Shown here: in pieces, positions 45,736 to 52,836 of the stretch
Layout of the letters: the number at the start of each line of letters is the position of its first letter
Position numbering within the stretch: position 1 is the stretch's first letter
NCBI RefSeq assembly: GCF_963677155.1
Contig: NZ_OY781884.1
Location: 1,978,501-2,042,500 of the forward strand
Direction: 5' to 3'
Length of the DNA stretch: 64,000 nt
Source of the DNA: an uncultured Draconibacterium sp.
Lineage (GTDB): Bacteria > Bacteroidota > Bacteroidia > Bacteroidales > Prolixibacteraceae
Program-made: the position numbers and the translations under genes
Notes under the pieces: model-generated
Told to the model about the DNA's origin: nothing
What the model saw: only the letters and a program-made list of their open reading frames with translations
Database searches by the model: none

Positions 45736-47043
45736 ATGAAACTAAAAATATTTATAATACTACTTACCGTTTTTATTGTTACATCGTGCCGAAAAAGCGA
45801 TTACCTGCTTGAAGGTAGTGGCGAAACGATTACCGATAACGGTTTTGGAACAGGAACCGTTACCTGGAGCAAAGATAAAGAATATGTGCTTGAAGGACTT
45901 GTTTTTGTAAACGACGGGCAAACACTTACCATCGACCCCGGAACAGTAGTACGGTTCAGGGTAGGGCAAGCCGAAAATGCCAGTGCATTAATTGTGGCGC
46001 GCGGCGGAAAAATTATTGCCAACGGAACACCCGACGAGCCCATTATCTTTACCGTTGAAGGCGACGATCTGAACGGCTCGATCGATAAAAACGTGAGAGG
46101 CCTTTGGGGAGGCCTAATACTATTGGGAAACGCCCCAATAAACCTGACCGGCGGCGAAGCATCGATTGAAGGTATACCACTGGCCGAACCACGCGGAATT
46201 TATGGCGGATTAAATGAAAACGACGACTCGGGAATTCTGAAATACGTTTCGATTCGCCACGGGGGAACAAATATTGGCGAAGGCAACGAAATTAACGGAT
46301 TAACCCTTGGTGGTGTTGGAAGTGCAACCGAAATCGACTATGTTGAGGTGATTGCCAATGCCGACGATGGTGTTGAAATATTTGGAGGAACGGTAAACCT
46401 GCAACATATGGTGGTATCGGGATGCGACGACGATGCTTTCGACTACGACCTGGGATGGTCGGGTAATGGCCAGTTTTGGCTGGGTGTGCAAAACGGCCTG
46501 GTTGGCGACAACCTAATTGAAGCAGGCGGAGGCGTTGATCCGGTTTACGGACTGCCCCACTCGCTGCCCAATATTTTTAACATTACAATGGTGGGCAACG
46601 GCGACTCGAACGGCGGAAATACCATTCTGTTTGATAACAACGCCGGAGGATTGATCGCTAACTCTGTTTTTATGAATAAAAGAAACGGCATTTTACTTGA
46701 AGTAAGCGACCAACAACACGATAGTTTTAGCCAATGGAAAAACGGAAAACTGGGCGTAAAAAACAATATTTTTTACCAGATTGCCAACACTACCGGCTCC
46801 ACTTTTAAACTCACCGGCAATTACACACCCGAGATGCAAAACGAGTGGCAAGCAGCGTTTAACACCTCGAAAAACGAAACCGTCAATCCATTGATCAACA
46901 CCGAATCGGGAAGCTATTTACCCGAAGAAAAAATTAAGGGCGATTTACACGATTTCCCATTGCCGTGGTTTCAGATTGTTGACTTTAAAGGCGCTTTTGG
47001 CGAAGACGACTGGACACAAGGCTGGACATTGCTTGCGAAGTAA
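45736..47043 (+). CDS. Beta-helix-type lipoprotein, single-copy relative of the 36.6-kb gene
   Basis: The protein has 435 residues with lipobox VTSC at about residue 17. It shares the motif series of the larger lipoprotein: TLTIDPGTVVRF, LWGGLILLGNAPINL, GILKYVSIRHGG, NGLTLGGVGSATEIDYVEV, DDGVEIFGGTVN and DDDAFDYDLGWSG. It is longer than one unit of that protein because of a C-terminal extension. It is cotranscribed with the porin, so it is likely an outer-membrane or surface protein induced under phosphate limitation. The fold is inferred as a right-handed beta-helix; the ligand is unknown. Confidence 0.78.
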   Translation: MKLKIFIILLTVFIVTSCRKSDYLLEGSGETITDNGFGTGTVTWSKDKEYVLEGLVFVNDGQTLTIDPGTVVRFRVGQAENASALIVARGGKIIANGTPDEPIIFTVEGDDLNGSIDKNVRGLWGGLILLGNAPINLTGGEASIEGIPLAEPRGIYGGLNENDDSGILKYVSIRHGGTNIGEGNEINGLTLGGVGSATEIDYVEVIANADDGVEIFGGTVNLQHMVVSGCDDDAFDYDLGWSGNGQFWLGVQNGLVGDNLIEAGGGVDPVYGLPHSLPNIFNITMVGNGDSNGGNTILFDNNAGGLIANSVFMNKRNGILLEVSDQQHDSFSQWKNGKLGVKNNIFYQIANTTGSTFKLTGNYTPEMQNEWQAAFNTSKNETVNPLINTESGSYLPEEKIKGDLHDFPLPWFQIVDFKGAFGEDDWTQGWTLLAK

Positions 47044-47091
47044 AATGTTAGACTGATAACACAACTTGAAACGAGATACGCAAATAAAGAG

Positions 47092-47132
47092 TCCGGGGCT
47101 ATATTTAAATCGATTGTACAGCCCCGGATTTT
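47092..47132 (+). terminator. Terminator of the porin/lipoprotein operon
   Basis: TCCGGGGCT and AGCCCCGGA form a 9-bp stem around a 19-base loop, followed by TTTT. The loop is long for a terminator. Confidence 0.65.
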
Positions 47133-47211
47133 ACTAATATTAAACGTTAAACGGAACGCGATACAATCGCACACCAACGAGGAATTGATTATTTCTTGAT
47201 TCAGAAACTAT

Positions 47212-47284
47212 GCACAACGGCAGTCTGTTAAAAAATAAAATTATAGCCCTTCTATTTGGGTTTAAGCTCAGTTCTTTGTTAGGC
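47212..47284 (-). repeat. attC-like inverted repeat 3 (cassette end)
   Basis: On the minus strand it opens with GCCTAACAAAG and closes with CCGTTGTGC, 73 bp in all. It lies downstream of the thioredoxin-like gene. GCCTAAC fits the RYYYAAC box of integron attC sites. Internal pairing is weaker than in the other two copies. Confidence 0.45.
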
Positions 47285-47368
47285 TTAGTTTTTTTATACA
47301 CATTCTCATATTCAATCCTATTTCTACATCCCAATTTGTAAATAAACTAAACTAAAAACATTTTCAGC

Positions 47369-47911
47369 TTAATTATTATATTCATCCAATTGCTTTGTCA
47401 ATGCTGCGGCATTACTTGGTCTCTCAGCTTTTTTTACAACAATTTCTCCTTTCCTATTTATAATTGCATATTGAGGAATCGATATACTTAAGTTTCCATT
47501 TTCGTCTGTCAAGAATAATGAAACTATATCTTTAGAAAATATGCTGTCTGACTCTTCAGTTGAATGAAATGATGTAAAGTAGCCACTGATCGTGTCATTT
47601 TTTAGAATCTGAATACTCTTTTTAATATCTTCCGCATTGTCAAGAGAAATGTAAAGTCTGACAATATTGTTTTCTTTAAAATATGACTCCATTTTCTTCG
47701 ATTCTTTAAGTTCGGAAATGCATGGTTTACACCATGAAGCCATCAGATCAAGGTAAATAACTTTACCATCAAATTGCTTTATCAAATTATCAAATGAAAT
47801 GGGATTGTTGAGAATAATCAACTGTGAATTATTTATACCCAGATCTTTTTGTGCCTTACTTATTATTGGAATCAAAAAAATGATCAAAATTGAAAAAACT
47901 ATTTTCTTCAT
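47369..47911 (-). CDS. Thioredoxin-like (TlpA/ResA type) exported protein, cassette gene
   Basis: The protein has 180 residues with a signal peptide (1-20, ending IISKAQ). A thioredoxin fold has the redox motif LMASWCKPCISEL (CKPC, about 61-64). The cis-Pro region is probably SIPQYAIINRKGEIV. It would reduce disulfides in the periplasm or exported proteins. The gene is AT-rich relative to its neighbours and is the last of three minus-strand genes separated by attC-like repeats, so lateral transfer is likely. Confidence 0.85.
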   Translation of the reverse strand: MKKIVFSILIIFLIPIISKAQKDLGINNSQLIILNNPISFDNLIKQFDGKVIYLDLMASWCKPCISELKESKKMESYFKENNIVRLYISLDNAEDIKKSIQILKNDTISGYFTSFHSTEESDSIFSKDIVSLFLTDENGNLSISIPQYAIINRKGEIVVKKAERPSNAAALTKQLDEYNN

Positions 47912-47980
47912 ATTTATTGCTTGTTTTGTTTTTAAAAATATTTCTAAAATATAAAGCTGTGATCAACTTTTCAAAGTTAT

Positions 47981-48113
47981 GCATAACGGTTGGTACATGT
48001 TGTCGGGGCGGATTTCGAAGAGCGTTCCTGTCCGAAGGACACGGAACTGTGAAACGAGAATCCGCAGTTGGCGTACCACCGAACCCCGCCCTGCAATATG
48101 TACTGTGTTATGC
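47981..48113 (-). repeat. attC-like inverted repeat 2
   Basis: It is a 133-bp imperfect palindrome. On the plus strand the left end reads GCATAACGGTTGGTACATGT and the right end reads CAATATGTACTGTGTTATGC. Inner arms GGGGCGGATT and AATCCGC/CCCCGCCC extend the stem. It begins 9 bp after the stop of the AlbA_2 gene, as attC sites follow cassette genes. Confidence 0.6.
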
Positions 48114-48121
48114 CCAGTTTG

Positions 48122-49153
48122 TTATATTGTCATTATTAGGTCAATTGTTTTTTGTCTAATATTTTGGTATAGATTAACAAAATCATCTTTAAAAATAAAT
48201 GCAGTCAAAGGGTACTCTTTCCCATTTGAATTAGGTAATATTTGTCGTGAACTCATTTTTATAGTTGCAAAAACTGTGTTAGGTGAATTAACAATTTTAT
48301 CTATAGATTTTTCAATATCAGTTATAGAATGGCTAAACAGCAACTTAAAATCGAAAAAATCATCACTTTTTTTCATTTCTTGTCTAATCAAGTCTTCTGT
48401 AGCGAAAGGACTTATTTCTATTGTGTCAATTGATATAAAGCATTTTACAAGACGATATTTGAATTTTTCAGCATCCTTGTCGATAATCTCTTTTGCAGGA
48501 CCTTGCAACTCCAATGAACAGAAATCTATTATTTTATTTTCTTTAAATTCTTTCCCAATACCATATAGCTCTGCCAATATTACAGATAGCTTTGATTCTC
48601 CTAAAGTTAATTTTTGAAGAATACTACTCAACTTCTCTTGAATTGATTTTCCACTATTTAGAGAAGGTAAAGATTGCAACCAATCATTGATTTTAATTGT
48701 TTCATGCCCTAAAGCTTCTGAATTTGAAGTTCCATGTCGATAATAAACTTTACCGATTTCCAGTCCTCTTAATTTGGACGTAGGAGTTAATGGTGCCGAA
48801 TACTTCGTAACAGGAAATTCAATAATGCCAAACTCTTTTTCCAAACATTTTAATTTGTAGTATGAAAAAACTGGTCGAGGATAAACCTTATTTTTTACTT
48901 TGTCTTGCAAAATTGCATCGTCAATGTCAGCATCTAATCCATGAAACACTTTTTCTCCATTATCTTTTTCTTCAACTCCAATAATTATAAATGAACTTTC
49001 TTTTCGGATTGTGTTAGACATACAAATTACATCTTTAACAAAGTCACTTGTAGCCTTTTCTTTATCTGAGAAGTCATACATTTTCGTTTTAAAATCAAGA
49101 ACTGATGATTCTTGAGCCTCAATCAATATTTTTAATTTATTTTCAGTTATCAT
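48122..49153 (-). CDS. AlbA_2 (Schlafen-like) putative DNA-binding protein, cassette gene
   Basis: The protein has 343 residues. The N-terminal 150 or so residues are an AlbA_2/Schlafen AAA_4 domain: LDFKTKMYDFSDKEKATSDFVKDVICMSNT, SSFIIIGVEEKDNG, then GLEIGKVYYRHGTSN, the usual end of this domain. The rest is all-helical and unassigned (ILQKLTLGESKLSVILAELYG, SITDIEKSIDKIVN). AlbA_2 proteins occur as regulators and in phage-defence systems, so a defence role is possible but unproven. Codon use is AT-rich, and it is flanked by attC-like repeats. Confidence 0.75.
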   Translation of the reverse strand: MITENKLKILIEAQESSVLDFKTKMYDFSDKEKATSDFVKDVICMSNTIRKESSFIIIGVEEKDNGEKVFHGLDADIDDAILQDKVKNKVYPRPVFSYYKLKCLEKEFGIIEFPVTKYSAPLTPTSKLRGLEIGKVYYRHGTSNSEALGHETIKINDWLQSLPSLNSGKSIQEKLSSILQKLTLGESKLSVILAELYGIGKEFKENKIIDFCSLELQGPAKEIIDKDAEKFKYRLVKCFISIDTIEISPFATEDLIRQEMKKSDDFFDFKLLFSHSITDIEKSIDKIVNSPNTVFATIKMSSRQILPNSNGKEYPLTAFIFKDDFVNLYQNIRQKTIDLIMTI

Positions 49154-49168
49154 TCTGTCTTTATTATT

Positions 49169-49300
49169 GGCTATAACGGTTTGTGTAAGTTGCGTTGCGG
49201 ATTGCGGTGTGATTTCCTGTCGAGCCGCAATATTGTTGTTGCGAGTTCAATAGTAAGTTGTCAGCACGAAAACCGCAATGAAATTTACACTTTGTTAGGC
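49169..49300 (-). repeat. attC-like inverted repeat 1
   Basis: It is a 132-bp imperfect palindrome. On the plus strand the left end is CTATAACGGTTTGTGTAAGT followed by TGCGTTGCGG. The right end is CCGCAATG then AAATTTACACTTTGTTAGGC. TAAC/GTTA, GTGTAA/TTACAC and TTGCGG/CCGCAA pair, with interruptions. GTTAGGC fits the GTTRRRY integron core box. It starts 9 bp after the stop of the membrane-protein gene. Confidence 0.62.
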
Positions 49301-49308
49301 GTAGTTAT

Positions 49309-50040
49309 TTATAATTGTTGATACTTTCTTTTATACATTTCAATATAATGTCCTAACTGCCAACCCAAGATATTTAGCTTGTCGATGTCCACTTCTATAT
49401 CTTTGGTCTTGCTAATTTGTGATATACATAAATACTCATGACTAAATTTTTCTTGTTTTGTTTTAATTTGGGTCATAAGTACATCTCTCCAAATAATCAA
49501 TTCTTTTTCATCTATCTTAATTCCTTTTTTGTTTAAAATCATTTTGGGTTTATTGTTTTTGATTTTCATGGCAGCCCAAATTATTACTCCAATGAAGAAG
49601 GTTGTTGAGCCGATAATCAAAACTTTTATGAATTCATCATTCATATTTTTCCTGAGATAATAAAGTATTCCAACGATAAAGAACAAACTTGGAAATATGT
49701 GGTAGAATAAATAGTGAATAGTTGACCTTTTAATTTCCAAAATCAAAGGAAGCTTTGCCCCTAATTTAGATTTGCTTCTTTCCGAAATATGAGTTTGTTC
49801 GTAAGATATAGTGTTAGAATTAACTTTTCTTCCTAAGCTATTTCCTTGCTCATTTAAACCACTGTAAAATGCTTTCTTGTTATTTTTTAGCGTTTGGTAC
49901 TCATCATTGTCAAACTTATAATTTATACAATCTTGTCCAAAATGTGGCTTTTGCTGGGAAATCTTACAGACCATTCCAAGAGGATATTTTATTCCTCTAT
50001 TTTTACAAATCTTGCAATATGATAATTCGGTATTCGTCAT
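49309..50040 (-). CDS. Small membrane protein with N-terminal Cys motif, cassette gene
   Basis: The protein has 243 residues and no signal peptide. The N-terminus has CKICKNRG...MVCKISQQ...DCINY, four cysteines that could form a zinc site. Two membrane helices lie at about 114-130 and 143-160 (YHIFPSLFFIVGILYYL, VLIIGSTTFFIGVIIWAAMKI). The C-terminal part after about 170 is cytoplasmic and resembles a PH-like or YcxB-type region (KMILNKKGIKIDEKELIIWRDV). I do not recognise a named family. It is the first of three genes in the cassette-like array and is AT-rich. Confidence 0.6.
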   Translation of the reverse strand: MTNTELSYCKICKNRGIKYPLGMVCKISQQKPHFGQDCINYKFDNDEYQTLKNNKKAFYSGLNEQGNSLGRKVNSNTISYEQTHISERSKSKLGAKLPLILEIKRSTIHYLFYHIFPSLFFIVGILYYLRKNMNDEFIKVLIIGSTTFFIGVIIWAAMKIKNNKPKMILNKKGIKIDEKELIIWRDVLMTQIKTKQEKFSHEYLCISQISKTKDIEVDIDKLNILGWQLGHYIEMYKRKYQQL

Positions 50041-50270
50041 TTTATAATTACGCCTAACTAGTATATAACATCAATTGTAGTTATCCCACTTAAAGCGGTA
50101 GATAACAACACTTATTATGTTGAGTTATTATTTTATATTATTTGTGGGTGCGTGTTCACTTGTTTTTGGTTTTAGCGTTATAAATGTAATCAAAACTTAT
50201 ATAAATAGTAGTTGGCAGGGTAAAAAACTCCGCTGTTGGCGGTAAGCTTTCCGCAGCTAGAAAAAGTACG
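50041..50270. other. Left flank of the minisatellite; possible cassette boundary
   Basis: GCCTAAC at 50052-50058 (GTTAGGC on the minus strand) lies 12 bp upstream of the ATG at 50040, as a recombination box would. A GTTATAA at 50177 might be the far end of a fourth repeat, but pairing between them is poor. Nothing else is apparent. Confidence 0.35.
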
Positions 50271-50438
50271 TCCGCCGATGCTTTTTAGCCGTCCTACACC
50301 GAAAAAATGTGCTCCTACATCGAAAATAACCGTTCCTACACCAATAATTGGTCGTCCTACATCGAAAAGCAGGCGTCCTACACCGTCAGAATCATTTCCT
50401 ACATTACATTTGTCTCGTCCTACATGTGTAGGACGATC
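50271..50438. repeat. 21-bp minisatellite (about eight units)
   Basis: TCCTACA recurs at 50292, 50313, 50334, 50355, 50376, 50397 and 50418, exactly 21 bp apart, with a degenerate unit at 50271. The first 10 or so bases of each unit (TCCTACAYCG) are conserved and the rest vary. The period keeps frame. On the minus strand a 96-codon frame (50190-50480) reads VG every seven residues; on the plus strand a 79-codon frame (50236-50475) reads PT every seven residues. Neither has a signal peptide or clear start context, so I do not call a CDS with confidence. Confidence 0.85.
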
Positions 50439-50634
50439 ATTTTGTAGTGTAGGGAATACGAAGTTAAACATATAATTCACTTCAAGTTAGGGCTTATAGT
50501 AAACATCTGCACAATTTTTTCTTATATTATATAGCAGAAGGCCGGGATTATAATTCAAACCCTACTGCGGTTCAAACCCGATTAATACCTTGAACAGGAA
50601 GACAACACTTTTGCTTTTAGCTACATCCTTTAGC
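50439..50634. other. Intergenic stretch right of the minisatellite
   Basis: I see no gene or terminator hairpin of note before the glycosyltransferase stop codon at 50635. Confidence 0.4.
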
Positions 50635-51609
50635 TCAGCTTATTAGTCCTTCTAAAATTTCGCGTGTGCTGTCGGAATATGGAATCTGGATAGCTTCCTT
50701 TTGCTGTAACCAGTCAGATAGAATCTCAGGAAAAGCATTAATTTTTGAAACAACAGAAATCCCCATTTCGGCTAACATAGCAGCATTACAAGCTTGTTCG
50801 TATTGGTTTTTCATTGGAATAACACACAACTTTTTACCCATAAACAAGGCTTCGGCCGGGGTTTCAAAACCGGCAGTGCACAATATTCCCGAACAACCAA
50901 CAAAAGAACGGTTAAATCCATCGAGCGAAACCGGGTTAAACTGAATGGAGCCTTTGGTGTAACTTTTCGGGCAGTGTTTTGAAAAAACCTCCCAACGAAC
51001 ATTTTTATGAGGACTAAGCAATTTTTCAATTTCCGAATCGCTAAAAGCCGGCAGATAAACAGTATAGTGTCCTTTATCAGCCACAGTTGCATTTCGGATA
51101 GCAGAGCGAATAACCGGCTCGAAATTCTGCTGATCCAATTGTTTAAAATGAAACCCATAACGAAATGTTGTTGGTGCGTAATACTTTAACACCAACTCTC
51201 CAAACGCATCTTTTTTTAATGGTAGGGGTGCTTTGGGGTGCAAAACCGCATTTTGATGGCTAAGTCCAACACACCTTTTCTTTCGCAGTTTACAGGCCCA
51301 GGCTGTAACCGGTTCAAAATCGTTAATTACCACGTCGTACTGATGAACGGGTATTCTCCTAATGTCGTTTATCAACCGAAAAGGACGGGCTTTGGCAATG
51401 GTTTTCCAAATGTCTACACCACCCTTTTTACCAAAAATAAAACTAAAGCCATAAAGCCGGTATTTTACCGGAAAAGGCAAACGGATATCGCCCTGAGTTC
51501 CACTCACAAGAATATCCGTTTCTCCTATCTCTTTTAAAACCGGAATGATCTCGGTGGCGCGAGCCAAATGACCATTCCCGGTACCCTGTATGGCGTATAA
51601 AATTTTCAC
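50635..51609 (-). CDS. GT-B fold glycosyltransferase, third gene of the phytase operon
   Basis: The protein has 324 residues starting with GTG at 51609; no in-frame ATG fits upstream. The N-terminus KILYAIQGTGNGHLARATEI is the MurG/MGT-type acceptor loop (GxGxGH). The C-terminal half has CSGILCTAGFETPAEALFMGK, then CVIPMKNQYEQACNAAML, the nucleotide-sugar-binding region of GT1/GT28-like enzymes. It lies 18 bp after the phytase gene on the same strand, so it is cotranscribed with phytase and a TonB receptor. Because the operon appears phosphate-regulated, synthesis of a glycolipid that replaces phospholipid is a plausible but unproven role. Confidence 0.82.
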   Translation of the reverse strand: MKILYAIQGTGNGHLARATEIIPVLKEIGETDILVSGTQGDIRLPFPVKYRLYGFSFIFGKKGGVDIWKTIAKARPFRLINDIRRIPVHQYDVVINDFEPVTAWACKLRKKRCVGLSHQNAVLHPKAPLPLKKDAFGELVLKYYAPTTFRYGFHFKQLDQQNFEPVIRSAIRNATVADKGHYTVYLPAFSDSEIEKLLSPHKNVRWEVFSKHCPKSYTKGSIQFNPVSLDGFNRSFVGCSGILCTAGFETPAEALFMGKKLCVIPMKNQYEQACNAAMLAEMGISVVSKINAFPEILSDWLQQKEAIQIPYSDSTREILEGLIS

Positions 51610-51627
51610 CGAATGTTCGGACTGAAT

Positions 51628-52743
51628 TTATTCCTGCGCTAGAATTTGTTTTTCTATGTCTTCCCACGAGATGTATTTAAAATTCTGGCTTACCAGTACT
51701 TCGTTGTCGTAGTTGTAACCATCCTGAACCACCAACATGCCTTTGGGATAATTTGCGCCCAGCGGAACGTTTGTTATCTCAATTCCATCGGTTTCTTCCA
51801 CACCATCAACAGCGCCATCAACAATACGGAAACTGCCGAGGTATTTATTATCGCCCTGGCGCTCGAAAACCACATAACTATAGCTTCCCTGCGACGAAGC
51901 CACGAGGTAACCATTCACGCTGTCGGTGGCATAAATAGCCAGTCCTTCAATATCGTAGTGCATATCAGCATTCTCTTCAGTGCTCATCGCCACCAATGTT
52001 CCTTCGGTAGAACCATCGGGTTCAGCATCGAACTTAAAAATACCGGCTACCTCTTCACCGATATAAACTACACCGGTTTCATCGTCGGCAGCCACTCCTT
52101 CGGTTTGTGTACCCAGGTTCCACGAGCGAACCAATTTAGCATCAATTTTATCCCCTTTGGCTATCAGTTGCCACTGCTCAACCTCTCCGGCTTTGCTATT
52201 CAGAAACACAAAATAGTTTCCGCTTTTGGCACTTCGGTACATGCCCAAACCATAAACCTCTTCCTGCATTTCGGAAGTAATTACACGCGCTTCTGCCGCC
52301 TCCAGCACACCACCTTTTTTTACGATATACAAAGAAACAGAATGCGAAGAGCGGTTGCTTGCTGCCAACACATCAACCTTTTTATCGCCCAGTTGAAAAC
52401 CGTAACGCAGGTCGCAGTTATTCATACGGCCATCGGCGTAATAGTTCAGTTGTTTCCCATTAAGATCGTAAGTGGCCAGTCCGCCTTTTTTATCGGTACC
52501 AATGGTAAACGAGTTTATTACATTGGTTGTATCGATCCAAATAGCGGGGTCGTCAGCCGAATCTTCGTCTTTATCCTGCGGAACAGGATCGGTTTCGGCT
52601 ACTGCCACAACAGTATTTTTAATGTGTTCGCCGGCTTTACGCGAGCCTTCGCTGGGGCGATTCGTTTCGCAACCAATTATGGTTACAAGCATAGCGGATA
52701 GAAAAACACTTGCTAAAAAAATACGGTTACAGGTACAATTCAT
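51628..52743 (-). CDS. phy: Beta-propeller phytase lipoprotein
   Basis: The protein has 371 residues with lipobox TIIGC at about residue 25. The mature part has the BPP phytase blocks: DEDSADDPAIWID, FTIGTDKKGGLATYDLNGKQL, NNCDLRYGF, AASNRSSHSVSLY, TEGVAADDETGVVYIGEE, MHYDIEGLAIYA, YLVASSQGSYSY and GIEITNVPLG. Acidic residues in these blocks bind the catalytic Ca2+. The enzyme removes phosphate from phytate outside or at the surface of the cell. It lies 93 bp downstream of a TonB receptor gene, and together they suit uptake of organic phosphate under phosphate limitation. Its length is normal. Confidence 0.93.
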   Translation of the reverse strand: MNCTCNRIFLASVFLSAMLVTIIGCETNRPSEGSRKAGEHIKNTVVAVAETDPVPQDKDEDSADDPAIWIDTTNVINSFTIGTDKKGGLATYDLNGKQLNYYADGRMNNCDLRYGFQLGDKKVDVLAASNRSSHSVSLYIVKKGGVLEAAEARVITSEMQEEVYGLGMYRSAKSGNYFVFLNSKAGEVEQWQLIAKGDKIDAKLVRSWNLGTQTEGVAADDETGVVYIGEEVAGIFKFDAEPDGSTEGTLVAMSTEENADMHYDIEGLAIYATDSVNGYLVASSQGSYSYVVFERQGDNKYLGSFRIVDGAVDGVEETDGIEITNVPLGANYPKGMLVVQDGYNYDNEVLVSQNFKYISWEDIEKQILAQE

Positions 52744-52836
52744 CGTCGTTAAATTTTATGTAAACAGCTGAGAACACAATACAAAGTGTCCTCAGCTTAA
52801 ATTTCTAAAATCTATTCTATGCGATAATTACGATTT

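Noticed and set aside
50052-50183. A fourth attC-like repeat
   Set aside because: The two boundary boxes are the right distance apart (132 bp), but the inner arms do not pair convincingly; only the GTTAGGC box before the gene is kept as evidence.
50271-50438. CRISPR array
   Set aside because: The unit is 21 bp with only about 10 conserved bases, there are no separate spacers of 30 or more bases, and no cas genes are nearby.
50190-50480. 96-codon minus-strand gene over the minisatellite
   Set aside because: The frame exists because the 21-bp unit has no stop; the opposite strand is open as well. No promoter or start context decides between them, so I list the repeat only.
51646-52701. Long plus-strand open frame of 351 codons
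   Set aside because: It is the antisense of the phytase gene; its composition (Phe/His/Ile-rich, no domain) is typical of a shadow frame.
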